The translations under genes were made by a program, and so were the position numbers. From Nitrospirillum viridazoti (lineage in GTDB: Bacteria; Pseudomonadota; Alphaproteobacteria; Azospirillales; Azospirillaceae), in NCBI RefSeq assembly GCF_007827975.1, contig NZ_VITT01000005.1: DNA of 64,000 nucleotides; one strand, 5' to 3'. Below, one piece after another: positions 1-8,685 of the stretch. The notes under the pieces were generated by a model, which did no database searches, was not told the origin of the DNA, and worked only from the letters and a program-made list of their open reading frames with translations. Each line of letters opens with the position of its first letter. Within the stretch, counting starts at the first letter, position 1.

Positions 1-961
1 ACAACCGTTCCGCATGCGTGACGGCCTGCATGGTGAGGATGGCCAGGGCCCCGGCGGCCAGGCCGACCAGCAGGAAGGTCGCGAAATCGCCGCCCCGGAT
101 CACCGGCGGCTCGGCCAGGATGAAAAGGGCCGGGCGGTTCAGCGCCATCTGCGCCACCTGGTTCGCGACCACGGCGGCCACGCAGACCGGCGCCAGCGTC
201 GCCATGGTATAAGTGCCGATGACCAGTTCGAACGCGTAGAAGGCGCCCGCCAGTGGGGCGGTGAAGGCGGCGGAGATGGCCGCCGCCGCCCCGCATCCCA
301 CCAGGGTGCGCAGATCGTTGCGCCGCAGGTTCAGCCGCCGGCCGAAGTTGGACGCCATGCCCGCACCCGTCTGGGTGAAGGCCGCCTCCATCCCCACCGA
401 GCCGCCGGCGCCATGCGACACGACGATGGACAGGGTCAGGCGCAGGCTGTCGCGCAGGGACATGCGGCCGCCATACAGGGCGTTGGCTTCGATGGGGTCG
501 ACGGTGTCGCGGGCGCGGCGGAACAGCAGGCCCAGGCCGGCCAGCAGGGCGCCGCCCACCACCGGCGCGGCCAGCGCCAGGCTGGACGGGATGAACAGGG
601 CGCTGCTGATGTGATCGCCGAACGGCACTTTGAAGGCCAGGCTGTGCAGCGCCAACACCAGGGCGTGCAGTCCCGCCACCGCCAGGCCAACGCCGATGCC
701 CACCGGCACGCTGAGCAAGGCCAGGGACAGTTCGGAAGAGCGCAGGCCCTTGGGCGTCAGGGCGTGGGTCAGCGCCCGCCAGACCACCGGCAGGCGGCGG
801 CCGGCACGCCGGCGGGGACCACCCAGCTGCGTCCCGCCCTGTTGCGGTCCATGGGTGGAGCCCATGGCGGCCGCGGCCGTTCCTTCCGCCTCCGCCTCTG
901 GCGCGGACTCCGGGCCGGAGGGCGCGGCCGGTGTCTGCGGGGAAGGCGGGAAGGTATCCAT
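1..961 (-). CDS. ClC-family chloride channel/transporter, C-terminus cut off by window edge
   Basis: Integral membrane protein of the ClC family, which moves chloride (often in exchange for protons) across the inner membrane. An open frame runs from an ATG at 961 to the left edge, about 320 codons. After a Pro/Ala/Glu-rich N-terminus of about 60 residues come hydrophobic segments, then VDPIEANALYGGRMSLRDS and, at residues 184-194, GAGGSVGMEAA, the region matching the GxEGP selectivity motif; Glu192 sits where the gating glutamate is expected. The conventional GSGIP motif is not evident, so this belongs to a divergent ClC subgroup. It lies downstream of pstB on the same strand, separated by a terminator, so it is probably its own transcript. 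Family assignment is good; ion specificity and coupling are not established. Confidence 0.8.
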   Translation of the reverse strand, partial: MDTFPPSPQTPAAPSGPESAPEAEAEGTAAAAMGSTHGPQQGGTQLGGPRRRAGRRLPVVWRALTHALTPKGLRSSELSLALLSVPVGIGVGLAVAGLHALVLALHSLAFKVPFGDHISSALFIPSSLALAAPVVGGALLAGLGLLFRRARDTVDPIEANALYGGRMSLRDSLRLTLSIVVSHGAGGSVGMEAAFTQTGAGMASNFGRRLNLRRNDLRTLVGCGAAAAISAAFTAPLAGAFYAFELVIGTYTMATLAPVCVAAVVANQVAQMALNRPALFILAEPPVIRGGDFATFLLVGLAAGALAILTMQAVTHAERL

Positions 962-1052
962 GGTATCGGGGAAATGGGGCCGCGTCCGGTCAGGACAAGG
1001 GTGATAGCAGGGGACCGGCCCGATATGGACCATAAAAGCGGCGCTTCTATGG

Positions 1053-1087
1053 AAAAGGGCGGCCGTCCCGGAGGACGCCGCCCTTCA
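1053..1087 (-). terminator. Rho-independent terminator of the pst operon
   Basis: On the minus strand a GC-rich stem (GGGCGGCGTCC paired with GGACGGCCGCCC, one mismatch) is followed by TTTTCC. It lies just after the pstB stop and before the ClC start. Confidence 0.7.
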
Positions 1088-1113
1088 GTCCCGCATCGCG
1101 GCCAGCGGCCGGA

Positions 1114-1929
1114 TCAGCCGAAGCGGCCGGTGATGTACTGCTCGGTCTTCTCTTCCTTGGGCGCGGTGAAGATGGTGTCGGTGGCGCCATATTCCACCAG
1201 CTCGCCCAGATACATGAAGGCGGTGAAGTCGGAAACGCGGGCCGCCTGCTGCATATTGTGCGTGACGATGGCGATGCAGTAGTCGGGCTTCAGCTCATCC
1301 ACCAGCTCCTCGATCTTGGAGGTGGAGATGGGGTCCAGCGCCGAGGTCGGCTCGTCCAGCAGCAGCACGGCCGGACGCACGGCCACGGCGCGGGCGATGC
1401 ACAGGCGCTGCTGCTGGCCGCCGGACAGAGACAGGCCGCTCTGGCGCAGCTTGTCCTTGACCTCGGTCCACAGCGCGGTCTTGCGCAGCGCCTCTTCCAC
1501 GCGCACGTCCATATCGGCGCGGCTCAGCTTCTCATACAGCCGGATGCCGTAGGCGACGTTGTCGTAGATCGACATGGGGAAGGGCGTCGGCTTCTGGAAC
1601 ACCATGCCGACGCGGGCGCGCAGCAGGTTCAAATCCTGCTTGGGCGACAGCAGGTTCTCACCATCCAGCAGCACCTCGCCCTCGGCCCGCTGGTTGGGGT
1701 AGAGGTCGTAGATACGGTTCAGGATGCGCAGCAGCGTGGACTTGCCGCAGCCGGACGGCCCGATGAAGGCCGTCACCCGCTTGTCGAACAGCGGCAGGTT
1801 GATGTTACGCAGGGCGTGGAAGCCGCCGTAGTAGAAGTTCAGGTTGCGGACGCTGATCTTCTCGCGCATGTCGCCGTCGGTGGCGAGGGCCGCCTGGGAC
1901 TGTTCCGCCGTCATGGAAAGCGCGGTCAT
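1114..1929 (-). CDS. pstB: Phosphate ABC transporter ATP-binding protein PstB
   Basis: Cytoplasmic ATPase of the high-affinity phosphate importer PstSCAB. From the ATG at 1929 (271 aa) it carries Walker A GPSGCGKST (57-65), the signature LSGGQQQR (168-175) and Walker B LLLDEP (Asp192, Glu193), with the PstB-typical ILNRIYDLYP after Walker A. A longer frame to 2043 would run into pstA, so the start five bases after the pstA stop, with an AAAGG-like site upstream, is preferred. It is the last gene of pstS-pstC-pstA-pstB. No phoU follows it. Confidence 0.95.
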   Translation of the reverse strand: MTALSMTAEQSQAALATDGDMREKISVRNLNFYYGGFHALRNINLPLFDKRVTAFIGPSGCGKSTLLRILNRIYDLYPNQRAEGEVLLDGENLLSPKQDLNLLRARVGMVFQKPTPFPMSIYDNVAYGIRLYEKLSRADMDVRVEEALRKTALWTEVKDKLRQSGLSLSGGQQQRLCIARAVAVRPAVLLLDEPTSALDPISTSKIEELVDELKPDYCIAIVTHNMQQAARVSDFTAFMYLGELVEYGATDTIFTAPKEEKTEQYITGRFG

Positions 1930-1934
1930 GGGGA

Positions 1935-2822
1935 TCACTGGCCTTTCTTGGTGCCGATGGAAGCGAGCATGCGGGCGCCGATGTTGAGCGCGAGGATGGC
2001 GACCGTGATGAGGAGCGAACCGCCCCACGCCAGGCGCTGCCAATCCTCATAGGGGCTGAGCGCGAACTGGAAGATGGTGACCGGCAGGTTCGCCATGGGA
2101 GCGTTCATGTTGACGCTCCAGAACTGGTTGTTCAGGGCGGTGAACAGCAGGGGCGCCGTCTCGCCGCTGATGCGGGCCACGGCCAGCAGGATGCCGGTCA
2201 TGATGCCGCTGCGGGCGGCGCGGTAGGTCACCTGCACGATGACCTTCCAGCGCGGGGCGCCCAGGGCGGCGGCGGCCTCGCGCAGGGAACCGGGGACCAG
2301 GTTCAGCATGTCCTCGGTCGTGCGCACCACTACCGGGATGACCAGCACGGCCAGCGAGATGGAGCCCGCCCAGGCGGAGAAGTGGCCCATGGGGACCACG
2401 ACGATGGTGTAGATGAACAGGCCGACGATGATGGACGGGGCCGACAGCAGGATGTCGTTGATGAAGCGGGTGACCTCCGCCAGCTTCGTGCCCTTGCCGT
2501 ATTCCGCCAAGTAGGTGCCGGCCATGATGCCGATGGGCGTGCCGATGACCATGCCCAGCACGGTCATCACCAGGCTGCCGAAGATGGCGTTCAGCAAGCC
2601 GCCGGTGCTGCCCGGCGGGGGCGTCATCTGGGTGAACAGGCCCAGGCTGATGGCGCTGAGGCCATTGATCAGCAGGACCGCCAGGATCCAGACCAGCCAC
2701 AGCAGGCCGAAGACGGCGGCGCCCACGGCCAGGCCCATGGTGATGGTGTTGCCAACCTTGCGGCGCTTATAGCGGCCCATCGCGAAGTTGGTGCCGGGAG
2801 GGGAGGTGTCGGTGATGGCCAT
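1935..2822 (-). CDS. pstA: Phosphate ABC transporter permease PstA
   Basis: Inner-membrane permease subunit, 295 aa, forming with PstC the channel for phosphate. About six hydrophobic segments are visible. The permease-ATPase coupling loop sits around PGSLREAAAALGAPRWKVI (about residues 175-195), the EAAxxLG motif of ABC permeases. It starts only three bases after the pstC stop and its stop is just before pstB, so all are one transcript. Length and order match the family. Confidence 0.95.
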   Translation of the reverse strand: MAITDTSPPGTNFAMGRYKRRKVGNTITMGLAVGAAVFGLLWLVWILAVLLINGLSAISLGLFTQMTPPPGSTGGLLNAIFGSLVMTVLGMVIGTPIGIMAGTYLAEYGKGTKLAEVTRFINDILLSAPSIIVGLFIYTIVVVPMGHFSAWAGSISLAVLVIPVVVRTTEDMLNLVPGSLREAAAALGAPRWKVIVQVTYRAARSGIMTGILLAVARISGETAPLLFTALNNQFWSVNMNAPMANLPVTIFQFALSPYEDWQRLAWGGSLLITVAILALNIGARMLASIGTKKGQ

Positions 2823-2825
2823 GGA

Positions 2826-3797
2826 TCAGGTCCCCGCCTTGCGGTTCATGCGCACCAGCATCAGCTTGGCCAGCGACAGTACGATGAAGGTGATCACGAA
2901 GAGCACCAAGCCCAGCGCGATCAGGGAGGAGGTGTAGGTGTCGCCCACCGCCTCGGTGAACTCGTTGGCGATGGCGGCCGAGATGGTGGTGCCCGGCGCC
3001 AGCAGCGAGGAGGCGATGTGGTGCGAATTGCCGATGACGAAGGTCACGGCCATGGTTTCACCCAGCGCGCGGCCCAGGCCCAGCATGACGCCGCCCACCA
3101 GGCCCACGCGGGTGTAGGGGATGGTGATGTCGCGCACCACCTCCCACGTCGTGGCGCCCAGGCCGTAGGCGCTTTCGCGCAGCATGGCGGGCATGGTCTC
3201 GAACACGTCGCGGGTAATGGAGGTGATGAAGGGCAGGATCATGATGGCCAGGATCAGGCCGGCCGTCAGCACGCCGATGCCGTAGGGCGGACCTTTGAAC
3301 CAGACGCCGATGCCCGGGACGTTGCCCAGCGTGTTGATCAGGAAGGGCTGCACGGTCCGCTGCAGGAAGGGCGCGAACACGAACAGGCCCCAGATGCCGT
3401 AGATGATGCTGGGAATGCCGGCCAGCAACTCGACCGCGATGCCGATGGGCCGCTTGGCCCAGGCGGGGCACAGCTCGGTCAGGAAGATGGCGATGCCGAA
3501 ACTGACGGGCACGCCCACCAGCATGGCGATGGCCGAGGTGACCAGCGTGCCGTAGATGGGCGCCAGGGCGCCGAACTTCTCCGTCACCGGGTTCCAGATC
3601 TCGGTCGTGACGAAGCCGAAGCCGAAGGCCTTCAGGGCCGGCAGCGCGCCATGAATGAGCGAGATGATGACACCGCCCAGGAGCGTCAGCACCAGGAGGG
3701 CGAAAAATAGGGTGGCGCCGCGAAACAGAAGGTCGTTGCGGCGCTGCGTGCGCGCCCGCGGACTTTCCGCGCTGATGTCCGATGCCTTTACCGCCAT
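2826..3797 (-). CDS. pstC: Phosphate ABC transporter permease PstC
   Basis: Second permease subunit of the Pst phosphate importer, 323 aa from the ATG at 3797. It shows six hydrophobic segments and the coupling motif RESAYGLGATTWEVV. The start is uncertain: an in-frame TTG at 3806 and GTG at 3803 lie closer to a GGAGGGG ribosome binding site, so translation may begin three residues earlier. It follows pstS after a gap of about 180 bases that contains a hairpin, a usual arrangement that lets PstS be made in excess. Confidence 0.95.
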   Translation of the reverse strand: MAVKASDISAESPRARTQRRNDLLFRGATLFFALLVLTLLGGVIISLIHGALPALKAFGFGFVTTEIWNPVTEKFGALAPIYGTLVTSAIAMLVGVPVSFGIAIFLTELCPAWAKRPIGIAVELLAGIPSIIYGIWGLFVFAPFLQRTVQPFLINTLGNVPGIGVWFKGPPYGIGVLTAGLILAIMILPFITSITRDVFETMPAMLRESAYGLGATTWEVVRDITIPYTRVGLVGGVMLGLGRALGETMAVTFVIGNSHHIASSLLAPGTTISAAIANEFTEAVGDTYTSSLIALGLVLFVITFIVLSLAKLMLVRMNRKAGT

Positions 3798-3892
3798 GTC
3801 CACCAAAGCACCCCTCCGGCCGTAGGCCCTGCGATAACTCGAAACGCGATGACCTAAAAAACCCGGATGTCTGTCAAGGAAGCCGACAAAGA

Positions 3893-3922
3893 GGGAGAGG
3901 AGCCGTAGGCGACCCCTCTCCC
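3893..3922 (-). terminator. Intercistronic hairpin between pstS and pstC (probable attenuator)
   Basis: GGGAGAGG pairs with CCTCTCCC across a loop of 14 bases; on the minus strand the stem is followed by TCTTTG rather than a full T-run. It probably reduces read-through or protects the pstS mRNA end. The role is inferred from position. Confidence 0.5.
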
Positions 3923-3978
3923 GACCTTCGTCCCCCGGGGCCCAAGCCCCGCGGGCGCTTCCTTTTACCCGAGGACTC

Positions 3979-5031
3979 TTACTTCGACCAGACGGGCTTG
4001 CCGTCGGCGGTCTTCACCGTGCTCCAGGACTTCTCGACCTGGGCGACCACGGCGGCCGGCATCGGGACATAGTCCAGCTGCTCGGCGGCGGCCTGGCCGT
4101 TGTTGTAGGCCCAGTCGAAGAACTTCAGGGCCTCGGCGACGGCGGCGCCGTCCTGCGGCTGGCTGTAGACCAGGATGAAGCTGGCGCCGGTGATCGGCCA
4201 GCTGTCGGCACCGGGCTGGTCGACCAGCACCAGGTAGAAGCCCGGGGCGTTGGCCCAGTCGGCACCAGCGGCGGCGGCCTGGAAGGCCTTGATCTCCGGG
4301 CTGACGACCTTGCCGTCGTGGTTCTTCAGCTTGGTGTAGGTCAGGGTGTTCTGCTTGGCGTAGGCGTACTCGACGTAGCCGATGGCGCCGTCGGTCAGCT
4401 TCACCATGTTGGCGACGCCTTCATTACCCTTGGCGCCCAGGCCGGCAGCCCACTGCACGGAGGTGTTGGCACCGACGCGCTCGGCGAATTCCTTGTCTTC
4501 CTTGGACAGGTAGGTGGTCCACAGGAAGTTCGTGCCCGACCCGTCGGAACGGTACACCGGGACGATGGAGGTCTTGGGCAGGTTCAGGCCGGGGTTCTGC
4601 GCCTTGATGGCCGGGTCGTCCCACGAGGCGATCTGGCCCAGGTAGATCTTGGCGATGGTCGGGCCGTCCAGCTGGATCTGGCCGGGGGCGATGCCCTTCA
4701 CGTTCACGACCGGGACGACGCCGCCCATGATCATCGGGAACTGCTGCAGGCCCGCTTCCTTCAGCTCTTCGGCCTTCAGGGGCATGTCGGAGGCGCCGAA
4801 CGTGACCGTCTTCGCCTTGATCTGCTTGATGCCGCCGCCGGAACCGATGGACTGGTAGTTCAGGCCCACGCCGGTCTTGGCCTTATAGGCCTCGGCCCAC
4901 TTTGCGTAGATGGGGTACGGGAAGGTGGCGCCGGCGCCGCTGATGTCGGCAGCCTGGGCGGCGCCCACCATCACCACCGCGGCCGCGGCGGCAACCATGC
5001 CCTTCAGCAGGTTCTTCGGTTGAAAGTTCAC
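3979..5031 (-). CDS. pstS: Periplasmic phosphate-binding protein PstS
   Basis: Substrate-binding component of the Pst system, 350 aa. A Sec signal peptide covers about residues 1-27 (MNFQPKNLLKGM, then an Ala/Val core, with AQA-AD at cleavage). The mature protein starts with the PstS hallmark DISGAGATFPYPIYAKW and contains YQSIGSGGGIKQ and YRSDGSGTNFLW, phosphate-contacting loops in the family. First gene of the pst operon; a Pho-box-like site lies about 150 bases upstream. Confidence 0.96.
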   Translation of the reverse strand: MNFQPKNLLKGMVAAAAAVVMVGAAQAADISGAGATFPYPIYAKWAEAYKAKTGVGLNYQSIGSGGGIKQIKAKTVTFGASDMPLKAEELKEAGLQQFPMIMGGVVPVVNVKGIAPGQIQLDGPTIAKIYLGQIASWDDPAIKAQNPGLNLPKTSIVPVYRSDGSGTNFLWTTYLSKEDKEFAERVGANTSVQWAAGLGAKGNEGVANMVKLTDGAIGYVEYAYAKQNTLTYTKLKNHDGKVVSPEIKAFQAAAAGADWANAPGFYLVLVDQPGADSWPITGASFILVYSQPQDGAAVAEALKFFDWAYNNGQAAAEQLDYVPMPAAVVAQVEKSWSTVKTADGKPVWSK

Positions 5032-5178
5032 GGGATTCCCCCACGGGTTGGAACGTCTTAGTCGACCATCTCGGGGCCCCGGCCGATCCGCCCAGGGGTA
5101 AACCCCCGCGACCGCTTCCTGATCCCGTCTCGACGGGCGGACCCTAGATTCCGGGTCCTGAACCTTTGGTGACGACTT

Positions 5179-5198
5179 TGTTACAGTTTTATGAAACC
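5179..5198 (-). promoter_or_regulatory. Pho-box-like site for pstSCAB
   Basis: On the minus strand it reads GGTTTCATAAAACTGTAACA, close to the PhoB consensus of two CTGTCAT-type 7-mers spaced by an A/T-rich 4-mer. A weaker third repeat may follow (GTCGTCACC). Low phosphate would induce the operon through PhoB; no phoB is in the window. Confidence 0.65.
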
Positions 5199-5582
5199 GT
5201 GGGCGTTTTGTCGCAGGTCTACCCCTCGTTCACGCCCCGTACCGGCCGGCAGCGCTGGCGTGCCGCGGCAACACCAGCCAGAACCCGGCGGTTCCCCTGA
5301 GTCAACGCCGATTCTCAATTTCTTTTCAAGTGTCGGCGGATGCGCAACCCCGCCGCCATTTTTTCTGCGCCGCAGCGGCATCCCCATGGTCGCCGTAAGC
5401 AGGCCCCGGGGTGCGCCCTATTCACAACACTATAGATGCAGTCGATCCGCCCACCCTCTTTTTTCAGCCCGCCGGACCCGTCCGAACTCTACTGCTGTAG
5501 TCCCGGATTTGTTGCCCCGCCTTACTTTAAGCCCCCCAAAACGCCCGACTCGAAACTGTTGCAGCGGCGCCACAGCTAGCCC

Positions 5583-5601
5583 CTTTCATAAATCTGTCAA
5601 C
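5583..5601 (+). promoter_or_regulatory. Pho-box-like site for the phosphate porin
   Basis: CTTTCATAAATCTGTCAAC differs from the classical CTGTCATAAATCTGTCA pattern at one position. It lies about 145 bases before the porin start. Confidence 0.75.
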
Positions 5602-5743
5602 CTTTAGCAGTCTCGCTGTCATGCTATATTGCTACCGAGCGCTTCGTTAGGGCCGCAGCCCAAACGCTCCAAACGCGTGACGTCGGCCCCGAAACCCGGG
5701 ATTGGGCGGCATGCCGTAGACCGGATGATGGGAGAATCTAGGA

Positions 5744-7357
5744 ATGAACCTGAAGACCGTGTTGCTCGCTGGCACGGTGCTGGGCGTGGCTTTCGCCGCC
5801 GCCGGCGCCTCCGCTGCAGAGACCAAGAAGTCGAACGCCGCCTCCGCCACTGCCGCCGCCGCCGCCACCCCGCTGGCCACCCAGGCGCAGATCGACGCGC
5901 TGAACAAGCAGATCCAGGCGCTGCAGGCGCAGTTGCAGGCGATCTCGGCCCAGACCGACGCCGCCAACAAGGCCGCCGCTGAGTCCAAGGCCGCCGCCGA
6001 GAAGGCCGCCACCTCGGCCACCGCCGCCACGGCGAACCTGCCCAGCATCACCTTCCCCAACGGCGTGCCGACCTTCACGTCCGCGGACAAGGCGTTCAGC
6101 TTCCAGCCCGTCGGCCGCATCCACCTGGATTACGGCTACAACTTCCAGGATGCCAAGAACCCCGACAACCGGGCCAACAAGGACATCACCGACGGCTTCA
6201 ACTTCCGTCGCGCCTACCTCGGCTTCGCCGGCAAGGCCTTCAACGACTTCACCTACAACGTGACGGCCGACTTCCCCGGCCGCTTCAACCAGTCCGGCCG
6301 CCTGCAGACCGCGCAGCTGACCTATACCGGCTACAAGGGCTGGCTGATCGACGTCGGCGCCATGCAGCCGGCCTTCACCTTCGAAGACAGCATCAGCTCC
6401 AACGACATCGGCCTGCTGGAACGTCCCGGCATCAACAACGTCGTCACCGGCCTGATCGCCAGCGAAGGCCGCCTGTCGGCCGGCGTGCGCACCTTCGGCG
6501 ACAACTACTTCGCCGACGTCTACCTGACCGGTAACAGCGTCAATACCAGCCCGTTCGGCAGCACCACGGTCCTGACCAGCACGACGGGTTCGACCGCCTC
6601 CGTCACCTCCAGCGCCGCCACTGGCGTGGCCGACGACCAGAAGGCCGCGTTCGCCCGCGCCGCCTTCCGGCCCATCAACGATGAGCACACCATCGTCCAC
6701 ATCGCCGGCGACGTCGGCTACATGTACGCCCCGCCGCAGACCAACGGTGTGAACGCCGCCGGTTCGCACGTGTTGGCCCTGTCCGAGCGTCCGGAAAACC
6801 GCTACGGCGGCCTGGGCTCCATCCTGAACACCGGCAACATCAACGCCGACAGCGTCGCCATCTACGGCGGCGAACTGGCCGCCCGCTACGACAGCTTCTG
6901 GGCGCAGGGCGAAGGCTACCAGATCGACGTGAAGCGCCGTAAGGATCTGTCCGCGGCCACCAACGACCCGAGCTTCTTCGGCTACTACGCCGAAGCCGGC
7001 TGGGTCCTGACCGGCCAGAAGCGCAACTACGTCGCCAACCAGGGCGCCTTCAGCTCCCCGACGGTGGACAAGCCCCTGAACCCCGGTGCCGGTCAGTGGG
7101 GCACCTGGGAAGCCGTGGCGCGCTACAGCTTCCTGAACCTGAACTCCGATACCTGGGCCACCAACACCGCCAACCGCGTCCGCGGCGGCCAGCAGGAAGT
7201 GTGGACCCTGGGCCTGAACTGGTACATGACCGCCAACGTCCGCTTCATGCTGGACTACCAGTTCATCGACCTGAAGAAGTACTCGTCCGCCACCAACAAC
7301 ACCCAGGTGGGCGACAACTGGCAGTCCCTGGGCGGCCGCGTCCAGTTCACGTTCTAA
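5744..7357 (+). CDS. OprP/OprO-type phosphate porin with N-terminal coiled coil
   Basis: Outer-membrane beta-barrel porin of the phosphate-selective (polyphosphate) family, 537 aa. Residues 1-24 are a signal peptide ending ASA-AE. Residues about 45-90 are a heptad-rich coiled coil (IDALNKQIQALQAQLQAI), typical of trimeric OprP-like porins. The barrel begins near the FSFQPVGRIHLDYGY stretch, and the protein ends VQFTF, the terminal aromatic needed for BAM insertion. It is divergent from pstS and has its own Pho-box-like site, so it is likely the outer-membrane entry for phosphate feeding PstS. Anion selectivity is inferred from family and context. Confidence 0.88.
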   Translation: MNLKTVLLAGTVLGVAFAAAGASAAETKKSNAASATAAAAATPLATQAQIDALNKQIQALQAQLQAISAQTDAANKAAAESKAAAEKAATSATAATANLPSITFPNGVPTFTSADKAFSFQPVGRIHLDYGYNFQDAKNPDNRANKDITDGFNFRRAYLGFAGKAFNDFTYNVTADFPGRFNQSGRLQTAQLTYTGYKGWLIDVGAMQPAFTFEDSISSNDIGLLERPGINNVVTGLIASEGRLSAGVRTFGDNYFADVYLTGNSVNTSPFGSTTVLTSTTGSTASVTSSAATGVADDQKAAFARAAFRPINDEHTIVHIAGDVGYMYAPPQTNGVNAAGSHVLALSERPENRYGGLGSILNTGNINADSVAIYGGELAARYDSFWAQGEGYQIDVKRRKDLSAATNDPSFFGYYAEAGWVLTGQKRNYVANQGAFSSPTVDKPLNPGAGQWGTWEAVARYSFLNLNSDTWATNTANRVRGGQQEVWTLGLNWYMTANVRFMLDYQFIDLKKYSSATNNTQVGDNWQSLGGRVQFTF

Positions 7358-7397
7358 GGGTGGCCTCCCTTCGGGGAAGACATCCGTTTCAGGGAAA

Positions 7398-7428
7398 CCC
7401 CGCCGGTTCGCCGGCGGGGTTTTTCTTT
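7398..7428 (+). terminator. Rho-independent terminator after the porin
   Basis: A perfect 9-bp stem CCCCGCCGG / CCGGCGGGG with a TTCG tetraloop, followed by TTTTTCTTT. Confidence 0.92.
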
Positions 7429-7605
7429 ACCTGCGACACTTGCACATGGGGGGCCGGGCGGACGGAACACATCTTCCCCTATGGCGATCGCGGAAAATTG
7501 TCATAGTTCGGTTATAGAAACGCCTGTCAGTGTTTAGGTTGCGCCCCGGCGGATGCTGGGCCAAAACGGCCTGAGGCGTGATGCCGGATCGAGAGGACGA
7601 GTGCA

Positions 7606-8517
7606 ATGGATGAGGGGCGTGGCGGCATGAACCCGCAGGACGAGAACGCGGCGCAGCCGGCACGGGACGCGCAGCAGGACGCCGCCATCGCCGCTGAGCT
7701 GGCGGCCGAGGCGGAGGAACTGGCCGACATCGACCTCGGCGACGAAGGCGACGATGACGGCCTCGATGGCCCGGAGGAAGAGCCCGGACTGGACGGCGCC
7801 CCGCCATCGGATGGCATGGCGCCCGCCAGCGGCAAGCGCGTGGCCTGCGGCGTCACGGGCAAGCTGCGCCCCAAGCGCGACCTGATCAGCCTGGACACCC
7901 TGCGCCCCAGCCTGGCCGTGCGCATCCGCCGCGACCATCCCGGCCTGCCGCCCGACGCCCTGGTCAGCCGCGGCGTCGTCGCCCGCTATCGCTCCCTGTA
8001 TGTCGAGGAACTGCTGCAGCAGGAAAAGGGCGAACTGACGGAACTGGATCGCCAGGTCGCCGAAAGCATCGCCACCCACGAGACCCTGGCCGAGAACATC
8101 GAGGAAGGCTACGCCGAGGAGCGTACCCTGGGTGAGCGCATGTCGGACCACCTGGCCAGCTTCGGCGGCAGTTGGACCTTCATCCTCACCTTCGGCGGCT
8201 TCCTGATCGTCTGGATGATCATCAGCAGCTTCCAAGGGGATAAGTCTTTCGATCCCTACCCTTTCATCCTGCTTAACCTCATCCTCTCCTGCCTGGCCGC
8301 CATCCAGGCGCCCATCATCATGATGAGCCAGAAGCGGCAGGAGGCCAAGGATCGCCTGCGGTCCGAGAACGACTACCGCGTCAACCTCAAGGCGGAGCTG
8401 GAAATCCGGCACCTGCACGAAAAAATTGATTATCTTATCCAGCGGCAATGGAAGCGGCTCACCGAGATTCAGCAGCTGCAACTTGAGATTATGCAGGAAA
8501 AGCGCTACCGCCGCTGA
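7606..8517 (+). CDS. DUF1003 membrane protein
   Basis: Protein of 303 aa with a very acidic, Ala-rich N-terminus (about residues 1-75), then a conserved block GKRVACGVTGKLRPKRDLIS, and the DUF1003 domain at about 175-275: ERMSDHLASFGGSWTFIL, two transmembrane segments (GGFLIVWMIISSF and ILLNLILSCLAAIQAPIIMM) separated by the conserved FDPYPFILLN, then a charged, probably helical tail. The biochemical role of the family is not known. The start at 7606 is supported by AGAGGACGA upstream. No operon partner. Confidence 0.85.
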   Translation: MDEGRGGMNPQDENAAQPARDAQQDAAIAAELAAEAEELADIDLGDEGDDDGLDGPEEEPGLDGAPPSDGMAPASGKRVACGVTGKLRPKRDLISLDTLRPSLAVRIRRDHPGLPPDALVSRGVVARYRSLYVEELLQQEKGELTELDRQVAESIATHETLAENIEEGYAEERTLGERMSDHLASFGGSWTFILTFGGFLIVWMIISSFQGDKSFDPYPFILLNLILSCLAAIQAPIIMMSQKRQEAKDRLRSENDYRVNLKAELEIRHLHEKIDYLIQRQWKRLTEIQQLQLEIMQEKRYRR

Positions 8518-8685
8518 CCCACCTATCCCTTTTGAGCAGGGTTCCGGCTATTCCTGGCTAGCTAAGGCGGGTTGGATACGCGAAAGGGCTAAAGCGACCG
8601 GACACAAGTGAGGGTTGTCTAATGGTCCGAAAGAGCCAATATTAAACACTCCGATCTAGTTGCATCTGCGTCGGAGGTTTGGATC

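Larger units (their letters stand above)
5032..5743. other. Long divergent intergenic region between pstS and the porin gene
   Basis: About 710 bases with no convincing gene. It carries a Pho-box-like site near each end, one facing each flanking gene. Open frames crossing it have no recognisable product and no ribosome binding site. The middle (about 5220-5575) shows nothing I can assign. Confidence 0.6.

Noticed and set aside
2382..3710. Long plus-strand open frame opposite pstA/pstC
   Set aside because: It is the complement of two clear permease genes; its His/Gly/Asp-rich composition is typical of the antisense frame in high-GC DNA. The same applies to the long frames opposite pstB, the POT, Hyp-block, GH2 and TonB genes.
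5191..5607. 138-codon plus-strand frame in the pstS-porin gap
   Set aside because: No ribosome binding site, low-complexity translation, and it runs through a Pho-box-like site.
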